Shown piece after piece: positions 12,972 to 22,917 of a DNA stretch of 64,000 bases (the first letter of the stretch is position 1; every line of letters starts with the position of its first letter). Location: NCBI RefSeq assembly GCF_018278905.1, contig NZ_CP046600.1:1-64000 (forward strand), written 5' to 3'. The position numbers and the translations under genes were made by a program. Under the pieces are notes generated by a model. That model saw nothing but the letters and a program-made list of their open reading frames with translations, was not told the DNA's origin and did no database searches. The DNA comes from Mycobacterium spongiae. Lineage in GTDB: Bacteria > Actinomycetota > Actinomycetes > Mycobacteriales > Mycobacteriaceae.

Positions 12972-13014
12972 TGTGGATTCAGTTATCCACAGACGCTATC
13001 AACAGTGGGGATGA
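12972..13014. promoter_or_regulatory. Cluster of DnaA-box-like motifs outside oriC
   Basis: Within 43 bases there is TGTGGATTC (12972-12980, inverted), a perfect TTATCCACA (12983-12991), and TGGGGATGA (13006-13014, inverted, one mismatch to the TTATCCCCA box seen in oriC). The first two face each other across two bases. They lie between crgA and the Rv0010c homologue, about 11 kb from oriC. Binding by DnaA is inferred from motif match only. Confidence 0.5.
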
Positions 13015-13101
13015 ATCACATGCGTGTGATTGCGGGCCGCAGGGTTGCTGGCCGAGTAAAGAACCAGGCACGGGATGAATTCATTACGTCCGCGTCAACA
13101 A

Positions 13102-13383
13102 TCAGTGCCAGCGCATCGTGAGCAACAAACCGGTGATCATGAAAGCGAACGCGATCGCGTAGTTCCACGGGCCGAGCTCCGCCATCCAATTCAGCGCCGC
13201 GGGGGCTTGGCTGCCGACGGCGGCCAACTGAAACACCATCAACCAGACGAGGCCGATCAGCATCAGGCCAATGAACAACGAGACGAACCACACACTCGAC
13301 GGTCCGACCTTGACTTTCACCGGGGTGCGGCTGACAGCGCTGACCGTGAAGTCGTTCTTCTTGCGGACCTTGGACTTGGGCAT
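13102..13383 (-). CDS. crgA: Cell division protein CrgA
   Basis: Small divisome membrane protein that binds FtsZ, FtsI and other septal components and stabilises the mycobacterial divisome. The 93-residue product starts [18 protein letters not shown] and has two transmembrane helices ([20 protein letters not shown] and [16 protein letters not shown]), the CrgA topology, with near identity to the M. tuberculosis protein. ATG 13383 is preferred over the adjacent GTG; gaggta upstream serves as ribosome-binding site. Confidence 0.96.
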   Translation of the reverse strand: MPKSKVRKKNDFTVSAVSRTPVKVKVGPSSVWFVSLFIGLMLIGLVWLMVFQLAAVGSQAPAALNWMAELGPWNYAIAFAFMITGLLLTMRWH

Positions 13384-13559
13384 CACTTACCTCGGGATAT
13401 CTCATAACTACTGCGATACGACGACGAGTGGGACAGGGTGCCACGGTAGTGATCGCAGCAGCAAGGCGTAGTTTGCTTGTGGGTTTGCTTGTGGCTTATC
13501 TAGGGGCTTGGCTACGAGACTAACCCACCTGCTGCCGTGACCAGGAAAACGGAGACACG

Positions 13560-14303
13560 ATGACCAACACCCGACGCTCCCCGTGGCGTTTCGGTGTGCC
13601 GCTGGTGTGCCTGTTGGCGGGGCTGCTGCTGGCCGCCACGCACGGAGTCTCCGGCGGGGCCGAGATCCGCCGCAGTGATGCCCCGCGTCTCGTCGACCTG
13701 GTCCGTCAGACCCAATCGTCGGTGTCCCGTCTGGACGCCGAACATGAAGCCCTGACGAACCGGATCGACTCGGTACACGGACGGTCCGCCGATACTGCGT
13801 TGGCGGCCATGCTGCGGCGATCCGCCGAGCTCGCTGGCGAGGCAGACATGAACCCGGTTGCCGGGCCGGGCTTGGTGGTACGACTGCGCGACGCGCAACG
13901 TGACGCCGACGGGCGCTTCCCGCGCGACGCTACCCCCGACGACCTCGTCGTGCACCAGCAAGACATCGAGGCCGTCCTCAACGCGCTGTGGACTGCCGGC
14001 GCCGAGGCGATCCAGATACAAGACCAACGCATCATCGCAACCTCGGTGGCTCGCTGCGTGGGTAATACCTTGTTGCTCAACGGCCGCACCTATAGCCCGC
14101 CCTACACCATCACCGCCATCGGCGATCCAAGCGCTATGCAGGACGCCCTGGATGCAGCTCCGCTGGTGACCTTGTACAAGCAGTACGTGGTCCGATTCGG
14201 GCTCGGTTACGAGGAAGAAGTCAAGTCCAACGTGGAGATCGTCGGCCATACCGAACCGGTTCGGCTGCATTTTGCGGAACCGTTGGGGCCAGTCGGTTAC
14301 TGA
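13560..14303 (+). CDS. DUF881 membrane-anchored protein (Rv0012 homologue)
   Basis: A 247-residue protein with an N-terminal signal-anchor (VPLVCLLAGLLLAATHGVSG, about 15-34), a coiled segment (LVDLVRQTQSSVSRLDAEHE) and a DUF881 domain containing GPGLVVRLRDAQ, DDLVVHQQDIEAVLNALW and ARCVGNTLLLNGRTYSPPY. DUF881 proteins sit next to division and cell-wall genes in actinobacteria; a periplasmic role at the septum is plausible but unproven. ATG start at 13560 with ggaga upstream. Followed 50 bases later by trpG. Confidence 0.88.
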   Translation: MTNTRRSPWRFGVPLVCLLAGLLLAATHGVSGGAEIRRSDAPRLVDLVRQTQSSVSRLDAEHEALTNRIDSVHGRSADTALAAMLRRSAELAGEADMNPVAGPGLVVRLRDAQRDADGRFPRDATPDDLVVHQQDIEAVLNALWTAGAEAIQIQDQRIIATSVARCVGNTLLLNGRTYSPPYTITAIGDPSAMQDALDAAPLVTLYKQYVVRFGLGYEEEVKSNVEIVGHTEPVRLHFAEPLGPVGY

Positions 14304-14352
14304 ACGGTTGCCACGCGCGATCGGATGCGGGATCGGACGGTAGCCTGGCACG

Positions 14353-15051
14353 ATGCGGATTCTGGTTGTCGACAACTACGACAGCTTCGTGTTCAACCTG
14401 GTGCAATACCTCGGTCAGCTGGGCGTTGCAGCGACGGTCTGGCGCAACGACGACCCACGGCTCTCCGATGAGGCCGCGATTGCCGCTGATTTCGACGGCG
14501 TCCTGCTCAGTCCTGGACCCGGCACCCCGGAACGGGCCGGCGCGTCGGTCAAGCTGGTCCGCGCATGCGCCGCGGTGGGCACCCCACTGCTCGGAGTCTG
14601 CCTGGGACACCAAGCGATTGGCACGGCGTTCGGCGCGACTGTCGACCGCGCGCCCGAATTGCGGCACGGTAAGACCAGCAGTGTGTTCCACACCAATGTG
14701 GGTGTGTTGCAAGGGCTTCCGGATCCGTTTACCGCGACCAGGTATCACTCACTGACGATCCTGCCGGAGTCGTTGCCGCCGGTGCTTGAGGTGACGGCGC
14801 ACACCCGCAACGGGGTAATCATGGCCGTGCGGCACACGACGCTACCTATCCAAGGGGTGCAGTTTCACCCGGAGTCGATCCTGACCGAAGGCGGGCACCG
14901 GATGCTGGCGAACTGGCTTGCCTATTGCGGATGGACACGAGACGACACGCTCGTGCGCCGGCTCGAAAACGAGGTACTCACCGCTGTCCGGCCGCATGTT
15001 CCGAATGCAACCGAAGATACAGCCGAGGTTACTGGCCGAACTTCAGCGTGA
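14353..15051 (+). CDS. trpG: Glutamine amidotransferase subunit of anthranilate/aminodeoxychorismate synthase
   Basis: Class I glutamine amidotransferase (TrpG/PabA type) that releases ammonia from glutamine for anthranilate or 4-amino-4-deoxychorismate synthesis. The 232-residue protein shows the oxyanion segment LLSPGPGTPE, nucleophile Cys in GVCLGHQAIG and the His/Glu pair in QFHPESILTEGG. The synthase partner is not nearby, so dual use for tryptophan and folate is possible. Its last 23 bases overlap the 3' end of convergent pknB, as in M. tuberculosis. Confidence 0.94.
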   Translation: MRILVVDNYDSFVFNLVQYLGQLGVAATVWRNDDPRLSDEAAIAADFDGVLLSPGPGTPERAGASVKLVRACAAVGTPLLGVCLGHQAIGTAFGATVDRAPELRHGKTSSVFHTNVGVLQGLPDPFTATRYHSLTILPESLPPVLEVTAHTRNGVIMAVRHTTLPIQGVQFHPESILTEGGHRMLANWLAYCGWTRDDTLVRRLENEVLTAVRPHVPNATEDTAEVTGRTSA

Positions 15052-16909
15052 TGATGCCGTTGCGGTTGACGCCAGCACCGGCGGGCGGGTTCTGATACAC
15101 GACCCGGTTGTGCTGGGAACCACCTGCGTCGACATCGGCCCCTTTGTCCAGTTTGCCCGTCCAGCCCAGCGCACGTAGCCGTGGCTCGGCGTCTGTCCAG
15201 AACATGCCGGACAGGTCGGGCATGACGAACTGGTTGCCCTTGGAGACACGCAGTTCGATGATCATGTCCTCGGGCACCGTGGTCCCCGCTGGCGGATCGG
15301 TGCCGATCACGTCGCCGGCCGGGCGGGGGCTGTCGACCGACGCCTGGCTGAATCTGCTAAATCCGTAAATGTTGAGATTCTTCAGCGCTTCATCGACGGT
15401 TTGGCCTGCCACATCGGGAATCTGCTTCGTCGCGGGTCCGGAACCGACGATGATGGTGATCACATTGGTGATTGCCGACGTCTGATTGGCCGGGGGGTTG
15501 GTCCCGATGACTTTGCCCATGAGGTCCGGGGTTGACGGCGATCTAGTCCGCCTGAACTTCCCGAATCCGGCTGCGGTCAGCTTCTTGACCGCTTCGGCAT
15601 AGCTCAGCGAGGAAACGTCGGGCAATTCGCGTTGCTCGGGTCCGGTGGACACGTTGATGGTGATCTCATCCCCGGCACCCACTGACGAGTTGGCGGCGGG
15701 GTCGGTTCCGATGACATGGTCGGGCGGGATCGTCGAGTCCGGCTTTTGTAGCGTGCGGGTTTTGAAGCCGCGATTTTGTAGGGCAGCGATGGCATCGGCG
15801 GATACTTGACCGCGAACGTCAGGGACCCTCAGGTCGCGAGTGTTACCGCCGAAGGTGCTAATGGCGATGGTCACCACGATCGTCAGCACAGCCAGAATGG
15901 CCACCGCAGCGACCCACCGGCCCACCGAGGCGGGTGTCTGGTCGGTGTCGACATCTGCCACCGTCGTGCGCGGTAGCGGGTCGGTGTGTGGTCCGCCATG
16001 GCTGGCGGTGGCCGACGACAGCAGCGAAGTGCGCTCGGCCTCGGTGAGAACCTTGGGTGCCTCGGGCACCTCGCCGTTGTGTACCCGTACCAGGTCAGCA
16101 CGCATCTCCGCCGCCGTCTGATACCGGTTCTCCGGGTTCTTGGCCAGCGCCTTGAGAACGACGGCGTCGAGGTCAGCGGAGATGCCTTCGTGTCGTGCGG
16201 ACGGGGGAAGGGGATCTTCCCGGACGTGCTGATAGGCGACCGAGACTGGCGTGTCGCCCGTAAACGGCGGCTCACCAGTGAGGACTTCGTAGAGAACACA
16301 GCCCAATGAATAGACGTCGGATCGGGCGTCGACGGAATCGCCGCGCGCCTGTTCCGGCGAGAGGTATTGGGCCGTCCCGATCACCGCCGCGGTCTGGGTG
16401 ACGCTGTGGCTGCTGTCGGCGATCGCGCGGGCGATGCCGAAGTCCATCACTTTGACCGCATTGGTGGTGCTGATCATGATGTTTGCCGGCTTGACGTCGC
16501 GATGGATGATGCCGTTTTGGTGACTGAAGTTCAGCGCTTGGCAGGCATCGGCAATGACCTCGATGGCGCGCTGAGGCGGCATCGGACCGTCGGTGTGCAC
16601 GATGTCGCGAAGCGTGACACCGTCGACGTATTCCATGACGATGTAGGGCAACGGTCCAGCCGGCGTTTCGGCTTCGCCGGTGTCGTACACGGCGACGATC
16701 GCCGGGTGATTGAGGGCCGCGGCGTTTTGCGCCTCACGTCGGAAGCGCAGATAGAAGCTGGGGTCGCGGGCAAGATCGGCTCGCAGCACCTTGACCGCAA
16801 CATCTCGATGCAACCGGAGGTCGCGGGCGAGGTGAACTTCCGACATACCTCCGAAACCGAGGATGTCGCCGAGTTCGTAGCGTTCGGACAGGTGCTGAGG
16901 GGTGGTCAT
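15029..16909 (-). CDS. pknB: Serine/threonine protein kinase PknB with PASTA sensor
   Basis: Essential receptor kinase controlling peptidoglycan synthesis and division. The 626-residue protein has an N-terminal kinase domain with glycine loop [11 protein letters not shown], catalytic [10 protein letters not shown] (Asp near 138), DFG and an activation loop with a TxT motif ([14 protein letters not shown]); a juxtamembrane linker; one transmembrane helix (about 332-352); and four extracellular PASTA repeats that bind muropeptides. ATG 16909 ([14 protein letters not shown]) is chosen over upstream TTG/GTG codons because it overlaps the pknA stop (ATGA) and gives the M. tuberculosis length. Last gene of the seven-gene minus-strand cluster. 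Confidence 0.97.
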   Translation of the reverse strand: MTTPQHLSERYELGDILGFGGMSEVHLARDLRLHRDVAVKVLRADLARDPSFYLRFRREAQNAAALNHPAIVAVYDTGEAETPAGPLPYIVMEYVDGVTLRDIVHTDGPMPPQRAIEVIADACQALNFSHQNGIIHRDVKPANIMISTTNAVKVMDFGIARAIADSSHSVTQTAAVIGTAQYLSPEQARGDSVDARSDVYSLGCVLYEVLTGEPPFTGDTPVSVAYQHVREDPLPPSARHEGISADLDAVVLKALAKNPENRYQTAAEMRADLVRVHNGEVPEAPKVLTEAERTSLLSSATASHGGPHTDPLPRTTVADVDTDQTPASVGRWVAAVAILAVLTIVVTIAISTFGGNTRDLRVPDVRGQVSADAIAALQNRGFKTRTLQKPDSTIPPDHVIGTDPAANSSVGAGDEITINVSTGPEQRELPDVSSLSYAEAVKKLTAAGFGKFRRTRSPSTPDLMGKVIGTNPPANQTSAITNVITIIVGSGPATKQIPDVAGQTVDEALKNLNIYGFSRFSQASVDSPRPAGDVIGTDPPAGTTVPEDMIIELRVSKGNQFVMPDLSGMFWTDAEPRLRALGWTGKLDKGADVDAGGSQHNRVVYQNPPAGAGVNRNGIITLKFGQ

Positions 16910-18156
16910 TGCGGTATCTCGTCTGTTTCCCCGCGATCCGTCCAAGTGAGCATCGGGCCCCCTTGTCGAGCCCCCGCGCCGCTGGGGGTGTTAGTGGCCG
17001 GTGGGGTCCCGGTGTTCGTCATGGTAGGTGTTGTTGGGGTCTGCTGTTGCTCATTCTCCGTGCGGGAGTTTATGACGATGAGCACGGCGATGATAATTGC
17101 CAGCGCCCCAAGCACTCCGGCGGCCCACAGCAATGCGCGCTGGCCGGACGAGAACGTGCGGCGAACCGGTGGTGGCCGATTGCCGCCGGTGGTCGGGCGT
17201 GAACGCCGTGGGGGCGGGGTCCGAGTGGTGGAGTTGGCCGCGACCCTGGCCTGCGTGCCCGACGGAATCGCGGCCGGCGTGGCCCGCCCCGGCGGTGGCG
17301 TTTGGCTAGGCCGCGGTGGCCGGCGGCCGGCTCGTACCGCGGCGACCGCATCGGAGAACGGTCCCCCACTGCGATACCGCATACCGGGGTTCTTCACCAG
17401 TGTTATCTCGATGAGTTCGCGGACATTGGGGGGCAGTTCGGGCGGCAGCGGTGGCGGGGGTTCCTTGATGTGCTTCATCGCCACCGTCAGGGCGCCATCA
17501 CCGATGAACGGTCGCTTTCCCGAAACTGCCTCGTAGCCGACGACTCCCAACGAGTAGACATCGCTGGCCGGGGTCGCATCGTGACCCAGGGCCTGCTCGG
17601 GCGCGATGTACTGCGCGGTGCCCATCACCATGCCGGTCTGGGTCACGGGCGCGGCGTCCACGGCCTTGGCGATGCCGAAGTCGGTGATTTTCACCTGTCC
17701 GGTGGGGGTGATCAAGATGTTTCCCGGCTTGACATCGCGGTGAACCAGGCCCGCGGCGTGCGCGACTTGCAGCGCGCGTCCGGTCTGCTCCAGCATGTCC
17801 AGCGCGTGCCGCAGCGATAGCCGGCCAGTGCGTTTGAGCACCGAATTCAAGGGTTCGCCGTTAACCAGCTCCATCACCAGGTAGGCGGTACGGCCCTCGC
17901 CGTTCATCTGGCTTTCCCCGTAGTCGTGCACGCCGGCGATGCCCGGGTGGTTGAGCATCGCGGTGGTGCGCGCCTCGGCCCGGAACCGTTCGATGAATTC
18001 CGGGTCCGACGAGAACTCGCTCTTGAGGACCTTGACCGCAACGCGTCGGCCGAGCCGGCTATCGACGGCCTCCCAGACCTGGCCCATCCCGCCAGTGGCG
18101 ATCAAGCGCTGCAGGCGATACCTGCCAGACAGCGTCACACCAACGCGCGGGCTCAT
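16906..18156 (-). CDS. pknA: Serine/threonine protein kinase PknA
   Basis: Kinase regulating growth and cell shape with PknB. The 416-residue protein has glycine loop [11 protein letters not shown], catalytic [10 protein letters not shown] (Asp near 141), DFG in [10 protein letters not shown], a Pro/Arg-rich linker (about 275-330) and one transmembrane helix ([22 protein letters not shown]). The extracellular tail is short, Pro/Thr-rich and diverges from M. tuberculosis. Start ATG 18156 overlaps the stop of an upstream 46-codon ORF (ATGA) and its stop overlaps the pknB start. Confidence 0.96.
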   Translation of the reverse strand: MSPRVGVTLSGRYRLQRLIATGGMGQVWEAVDSRLGRRVAVKVLKSEFSSDPEFIERFRAEARTTAMLNHPGIAGVHDYGESQMNGEGRTAYLVMELVNGEPLNSVLKRTGRLSLRHALDMLEQTGRALQVAHAAGLVHRDVKPGNILITPTGQVKITDFGIAKAVDAAPVTQTGMVMGTAQYIAPEQALGHDATPASDVYSLGVVGYEAVSGKRPFIGDGALTVAMKHIKEPPPPLPPELPPNVRELIEITLVKNPGMRYRSGGPFSDAVAAVRAGRRPPRPSQTPPPGRATPAAIPSGTQARVAANSTTRTPPPRRSRPTTGGNRPPPVRRTFSSGQRALLWAAGVLGALAIIIAVLIVINSRTENEQQQTPTTPTMTNTGTPPATNTPSGAGARQGGPMLTWTDRGETDEIPQ

Positions 18157-18274
18157 GCCTTGCCTCCCGCGCGCTCCGGTCCTCGCGCGTTCCGCGCTGC
18201 GATCCTCACGCGCGCTCGCCTGCGGGGGCTCATGCCGTGCCTCCCGCGCGCTCCGGTCCTCGCGCGTTCCGCGC
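18149..18274. repeat. 77-bp offset tandem duplication (MIRU-like) at the pbpA-pknA junction
   Basis: A roughly 49-base block at 18149-18198 recurs at 18226-18274, offset 77 bases, with a single T/G difference. Each copy carries, on the minus strand, a gggagg ribosome-binding site and a GGC-ATG-AGC-CC start context; the 18149 copy is the real pknA start. Mycobacterial interspersed repetitive units are known to be 46-101 bp units with small ORFs whose start and stop codons overlap those of neighbouring genes, which is the situation here. Confidence 0.8.
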
Positions 18275-18293
18275 TCGCCTGAGGGGGGCTCAC
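18153..18293 (-). CDS. 46-codon bridging mini-ORF between pbpA and pknA
   Basis: Begins GTG at 18293, overlapping the pbpA TGA as GTGA, and ends TGA at 18153-18155, overlapping the pknA ATG as ATGA. It is Arg/Ala-rich (starts [17 protein letters not shown]; ends [11 protein letters not shown]) and has an internal in-frame ATG at 18233 preceded by gggagg. In H37Rv, as I recall, pbpA and pknA overlap directly. The ORF probably matters as a relay for translational coupling rather than for its peptide. Confidence 0.5.
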   Translation of the reverse strand: MSPPQASAERARTGARGRHGMSPRRRARVRIAARNARGPERAGGKA

Positions 18294-19765
18294 GGTCCCC
18301 CCTGTAGCGCGACTTCGATCACAGCCCGCCCAATCGGCGCGGCGAGCGCACCACCGGTCGCAGACAGGCGGTCGCCACCGCCTTCGACCAGCACCGCGAC
18401 AGCGACCTTTGGCGCCTGCGCAGGGGCGAAGGCGATATACCACGCGTGGGGCGGGGTGTGACGTGGGTCGGTGCCGTGCTCTGCGGTACCAGTCTTAGAT
18501 GCGATCTGCACGCCGGGGATGGCCCCTTTCTGCTGTGTGACTTTCTCGGCGCCGACCATCAGCTCTGTAAGCTTAGCCGCGAGTTCAGCCGACACCGCGC
18601 GGTGCGGCTGGCCCGGTGCCGCGGTGCTGATGTTGGCCAGGTCTGGCCCGGTGAGGCTGTCGATCAGGTACGGCTGCATCGTGATACCACCATTCGCGAT
18701 GGTCGCCGCTATCTCCGCGTTCTCGAGCGGTGTCACGGCGACATCCTTTTGCCCGATGCTGGTCATCCCCAGCGCCGCTGGGTCGGGGATTGGCCCAATA
18801 GTCGACTCGGCGACCTGCAGCGGGATGGGGTTGGGCTGGCTGTCAAGACCGAACGATCGCGCCGCGCTACGCAGGGCATCGGCACCGGTGTTGATGCCCA
18901 GCTGGACGAAGGCGGTATTGCAGGATTTGGCGAAAGCCTCTTTGAGCGACACGGTCGCTTGGTCGCCGCACGCCTCGCCGCCGTAATTCTCCAACGTGGC
19001 GGTGCTATCGGGCAGGGTGATCTGTGGCGCCGCGGTCAGTTGTTCAGTGTCGGTGGCCCCGGACTGCAACGCGGCCGCGGTGGTGATCACCTTGAACGTG
19101 GAACCGGGTGGGTACGTCTCGGCGATCGCACGGTTTGTCAGCGGAGCGCCCGGGCTGTCACGGAGTTGCCGCCACGTCTGCCCCTGCACCTCCGGGTCGT
19201 GGGATGCCAGCAGGTTGGGGTCATAGGACGGTGACGACACCAGCGCCAGAATCTTTCCTGTGGACGGTTCCAAGGCCACGACCGCCCCTTTGCACGGCCC
19301 GCCGCAGCCTTGCTGCATCGCGTCCCAGCCGGCCTGCTGGATGCGTGGGTTGATCGTGGTCTCGACATTGCCGCCGCGCGGGTCGCGGCCGGTAAAAAAG
19401 TCGGCCAGCCGCCGGCCGAACAGCCGCTGATCTGATCCATTCAGCACCGGGTCCTCAGCGCGTTCGAGTCCCGTACTGGAGTAGCGCAGGGAGTAGAAGC
19501 CGGTGACCGGTGCGTACACCTCGGGGTTGGGATAGACCCGCAGAAAACGGAATCGGCTGTCGGTGGCCACCGAGTAGGCCAGTAGTTGTCCTCCCGCGGT
19601 GATCTGGCCGCGTTGGCGGGAATACTCATCGAGCAGGACCCGCTGGTTGCGCGGGTCGGTTCGCAACCCGTCGGCGGTGAAGACCTGGGTCATCGTGGCG
19701 TTGAGCAAGAGCAGCACGATCAACGCCATCACGGTCACCGAGATCCGGCGCAGCGAGGCGTTCAT
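18290..19765 (-). CDS. pbpA: Penicillin-binding protein PbpA (class B transpeptidase)
   Basis: Peptidoglycan DD-transpeptidase partner of RodA. The 491-residue protein has an N-terminal signal-anchor ([20 protein letters not shown]), a dimerisation domain, and a transpeptidase domain with SxxK in [12 protein letters not shown] (Ser near 222), SxN in [13 protein letters not shown] (near 281) and KTG in [12 protein letters not shown] (near 424). The ATG at 19765 overlaps the rodA stop. PbpA is a substrate of PknB and PstP in M. tuberculosis. Confidence 0.96.
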   Translation of the reverse strand: MNASLRRISVTVMALIVLLLLNATMTQVFTADGLRTDPRNQRVLLDEYSRQRGQITAGGQLLAYSVATDSRFRFLRVYPNPEVYAPVTGFYSLRYSSTGLERAEDPVLNGSDQRLFGRRLADFFTGRDPRGGNVETTINPRIQQAGWDAMQQGCGGPCKGAVVALEPSTGKILALVSSPSYDPNLLASHDPEVQGQTWRQLRDSPGAPLTNRAIAETYPPGSTFKVITTAAALQSGATDTEQLTAAPQITLPDSTATLENYGGEACGDQATVSLKEAFAKSCNTAFVQLGINTGADALRSAARSFGLDSQPNPIPLQVAESTIGPIPDPAALGMTSIGQKDVAVTPLENAEIAATIANGGITMQPYLIDSLTGPDLANISTAAPGQPHRAVSAELAAKLTELMVGAEKVTQQKGAIPGVQIASKTGTAEHGTDPRHTPPHAWYIAFAPAQAPKVAVAVLVEGGGDRLSATGGALAAPIGRAVIEVALQGGP

Positions 19766-21171
19766 ACGCGCTCGATCACCTCAGTGCCGGCCGCCGCGAT
19801 CGGCGACTTGTCTCGGGGACGGGTGCGCAACGGTCGGCGGGCACTGTGGGAGATACGGGCCAGGATGGCCAGCAGCATGTAGTTGGCCAGCAGTGATGAT
19901 CCACCGTAGGACATCCACGGCGTGGTCAATCCGGTGAGTGGGATTAGCCTGGTCACCCCGCCGACAACGATGAACAGCTGAAGAGCCAACGTGGAGGCCA
20001 GTCCAGCGGCCAACAGCTTGCCGAAACTGTCGCGGGTGGCGATCGCCGTACGCAGCCCCCGGACGATGACGATCGTGTACAGCATCAAGATGCTGGAGAG
20101 TCCGACCAGCCCAAGCTCCTCGCCGAACGCGGCGATGATGAAGTCTGTCGATGCCTCGGGGACCGTGTCCGGTTGACCGTTGCCGAGCCCGGTACCGAAG
20201 ATCCCCCCAGTGGCAAAGCTGAACAGGGACTGCACAATTTGGTAACCGGCGCCGTCGGGATCGGCAAACGGGTGTAGCCACGTCTGGACGCGGACTCGAA
20301 CGTGGTCGAACATGAAGTACGCGGCCACGCTTCCCAGGGCAAACAGAATCAAGCCGATGATGACCCAGCTGAACCGCTGCGTGGCGAGATAAACCACCAC
20401 CAGAAACGACGCGTACAGCAGCAGCGAAGTACCAAGGTCCTTCTCGAAGACCATCACTCCTACGGAAGCAACCCACGCCAGCAGCAGTGGCGCAAGGTCT
20501 CGCGGTCGGGGCAGGGTCATGCCCATCAAGTGCTTGCCGACGCTGGTGAACAGGCTGCGTTTGGCGACGAGCACCGCCGAAAAGAAGATCAACAGCAGGA
20601 TTTTGGAGAATTCGGCGGGCTGAATCGAGAAGCCGGGCAGTCGAATCCAGATCTTGGCACCGTTCTGCTCGGATAATGATGCCGGCAGCAGCGCGGGGAT
20701 CGCCAACACCACGAGACCGACGAGCCCGCAGGTATAGCCATAGCGGGCCAGCTGCCTGTGGTCTCGGAGGAACGTCACGACGAGCGCGAATGAGGCCACC
20801 GCGACCAGAGTCCACAGCATCTGCTGGTTAGCGCTGGGATGGGTGTGCCGGCCGATCTCGTTGTCGACGAGGTCGAGCCGGTGAATCATGACCAGCCCAA
20901 GACCGTTGAGCAGCGCCACCACGGGCAGCAATAGCGGGTCGGTGTAAGGCGCGAAGCGCCGGATGGCCAAATGCGCGAATCCGAACAACGTGAGAAAAGC
21001 CAACCCCTGACTCGTCAGTTCCCAGTGCAAGCCCCGCTCTCTGTTGGCCTCCACGATGAGCAGCGCCGCCACAGTGATACCGCCGGCGAACACCAATAGC
21101 AGCAGTTCGGCATTACGCCGAGTCGGCAACGGAGGCGTCACAGCCACCGCTGGCTGTAGCTGCGTTGTCAT
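19762..21171 (-). CDS. rodA: SEDS peptidoglycan glycosyltransferase RodA
   Basis: Multi-pass SEDS-family polymerase that builds glycan strands for elongation together with PbpA. The 469-residue protein has roughly a dozen hydrophobic helices and the family stretches GIFGTGLGNGQPDTVPEAST, DFIIAAFGEELGLVG and PLTGLTTPWMSYGGSS. Both ends overlap neighbours by four bases (pstP stop upstream, pbpA start downstream), so the five genes pstP to pknB appear tightly coupled apart from the MIRU-like insertion. ATG start at 21171. Confidence 0.95.
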   Translation of the reverse strand: MTTQLQPAVAVTPPLPTRRNAELLLLVFAGGITVAALLIVEANRERGLHWELTSQGLAFLTLFGFAHLAIRRFAPYTDPLLLPVVALLNGLGLVMIHRLDLVDNEIGRHTHPSANQQMLWTLVAVASFALVVTFLRDHRQLARYGYTCGLVGLVVLAIPALLPASLSEQNGAKIWIRLPGFSIQPAEFSKILLLIFFSAVLVAKRSLFTSVGKHLMGMTLPRPRDLAPLLLAWVASVGVMVFEKDLGTSLLLYASFLVVVYLATQRFSWVIIGLILFALGSVAAYFMFDHVRVRVQTWLHPFADPDGAGYQIVQSLFSFATGGIFGTGLGNGQPDTVPEASTDFIIAAFGEELGLVGLSSILMLYTIVIVRGLRTAIATRDSFGKLLAAGLASTLALQLFIVVGGVTRLIPLTGLTTPWMSYGGSSLLANYMLLAILARISHSARRPLRTRPRDKSPIAAAGTEVIERV

Positions 21172-22781
21172 GCGGCCGCCCGGCAGTCGATGCCCGGCCG
21201 AGGTGGGGGTGGCGGAAGCGCGGTCACCGTTGCCGCGGGGGTGTCAGTCGGTTGCGCGGAAGTGTTGGCTGGCGAAGTCGCTGATGGCGAGGCGGGCGCT
21301 GCCGGAGAGGTGGCGGTGGGGGTGCCGGTGGGGGTGCCGGTGGGAGAGGTGCCGGCGGGAGGGGTGGCGACGGGTGATGTGGTGGTGGGTGTTGTGGCGG
21401 TGGGTGTTGTGGCGGCCGGTTTCGAGGTGGTCGGGTTCGGTTGGGGTGACTGGCTGGCGGTGGCGGGAGATGGTTGCGGCGGAGAGGTAGCTCGTGGAGA
21501 TGGGCAGGGAGGCAGCAAGGACGTGGCTGCCAATTCGCGCAACTGCCCAATGGCATCGTCGAGGGTGCCCGCCGGAAGCCCCGCCTGAACCGCCGCGCGT
21601 TCGGGAGGGCGCAGATCCTCCACCTTCATCAACTGGCAGTCGAGACGATCCCCGGACTGGCGGTAACTGATCTGCGATAGCTCATCGCCGGCAGATAGGC
21701 AGCCCATCAGGTAGGGCTCGCTCAGCGCCATGCCCAACAGCGACCCCTGAATCCCCCTCATGATGGACACCGTGCCGTTGTACGCGGCGACATAGTAGTT
21801 ATTGCGGATGACCGCGCGCCCAATGATCAGGCTCGCTATCGCCAGGACTACCACCAGCCCTACGCCGACAGCCATCCGCCGTCGCGACCACCGAGGTCGA
21901 TTGAACGACTCAACTTGTGGTGGAACGCGTTTGACAACTTCCTTGCGCGGGTTGATCGCAGACGCACGTCCGGCCGCGGTATTGGGCAGGGTCACTTGGT
22001 CGTCGTCACCGTCGCCGGATACCGCACCCGCCAGAATCGGTTGGGTCTGGCCGTAGTCGTAGTCGACGACGTCGGCGACGACGACAGTGACGTTGTCGGG
22101 GCCGCCGCCTCGCAGTGCCAATTCGATGAGGCGGTAGGCGCTCTCGGCCACGTCGGGGATCTGCAGTGCTTCGTGGATGGTTTCGTCGCTCACGGGGTCA
22201 GAGAGCCCGTCGGAGCAGAGCAGGTAGCGATCACCGGCGCGCGCTTCTCGCATGGTCAGCGTGGGTTCGACCTCGTGACCGGTCAATGCCCGCATGATCA
22301 ACGAGCGCTGCGGATGGCTGTGCGCCTCTTCCGCGGTGATCCGACCTTCATCGACCAGGGTTTGGACAAACGTGTCGTCTTTGGTGATCTGGGCTAGCTC
22401 GCCGTCACGTAGCAGGTAGCCGCGTGAGTCACCGATGTGCGCCAGCCCGAGTCGGTTTCCCGCGAACAGGATTGCGGTGAGCGTGGTGCCCATGCCCTCG
22501 AGTTCCGGCTCCACCTCGACCTGCGCGGCGATGGCCGAGTTGCCGGACCGTACCGCGGTATCGAGCTTGCCCAGCAGATCGCCTCCGGGCTCGTCATCGT
22601 CGAGATGGGCCAATGCGGCGATCACCAGCTGAGATGCGACCTCGCCGGCGGCATGGCCGCCCATGCCGTCGGCAAGTGCCAGCAGGCGGGCGCCGGCGTA
22701 GACCGAGTCTTCGTTGTTCGCGCGTACCAGGCCGCGATCGCTGCGGGCGGCATATCGCAGGACCAGGGTCACGAGCGCCAC
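21168..22781 (-). CDS. pstP: Serine/threonine protein phosphatase PstP (PP2C)
   Basis: Metal-dependent PP2C phosphatase that reverses phosphorylation by PknA and PknB. The catalytic domain (about 1-240) includes DRGLVRANNEDS, LADGMGGHAAGEVAS and GGGPDNVTVVVADVV, the metal-binding aspartate motifs. A transmembrane helix lies near 306-326 (MAVGVGLVVVLAIASLIIG). The extracellular tail ends in a long Pro/Thr/Ser-rich segment (PTGTPTGTPTATSP) that is longer than in M. tuberculosis. Start is uncertain: GTG 22781 aligns with M. tuberculosis, GTG 22772 has better spacing to ggggaga, and a TTG lies at 22793. Confidence 0.94.
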   Translation of the reverse strand: MALVTLVLRYAARSDRGLVRANNEDSVYAGARLLALADGMGGHAAGEVASQLVIAALAHLDDDEPGGDLLGKLDTAVRSGNSAIAAQVEVEPELEGMGTTLTAILFAGNRLGLAHIGDSRGYLLRDGELAQITKDDTFVQTLVDEGRITAEEAHSHPQRSLIMRALTGHEVEPTLTMREARAGDRYLLCSDGLSDPVSDETIHEALQIPDVAESAYRLIELALRGGGPDNVTVVVADVVDYDYGQTQPILAGAVSGDGDDDQVTLPNTAAGRASAINPRKEVVKRVPPQVESFNRPRWSRRRMAVGVGLVVVLAIASLIIGRAVIRNNYYVAAYNGTVSIMRGIQGSLLGMALSEPYLMGCLSAGDELSQISYRQSGDRLDCQLMKVEDLRPPERAAVQAGLPAGTLDDAIGQLRELAATSLLPPCPSPRATSPPQPSPATASQSPQPNPTTSKPAATTPTATTPTTTSPVATPPAGTSPTGTPTGTPTATSPAAPASPSATSPANTSAQPTDTPAATVTALPPPPPRPGIDCRAAA

Positions 22782-22917
22782 TCTCCCCCGCAAGCGGGCA
22801 GTACGTCCATGACCCGGGCTCGGATACCTGGCGAGCCGGCATGCTCGTCATCGGCGGTAAAGATTATTGCGCGCCGCTCCTCCTGATCGCGGCGCTCTGC
22901 ATCGTCGCCGGTGCGGG

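Noticed and set aside
16367..17536. 389-codon plus-strand ORF opposite pknB/pknA
   Set aside because: Shadow of two well-supported kinase genes in high-G+C DNA; composition is Arg/Gly/Val-rich with no family motif.
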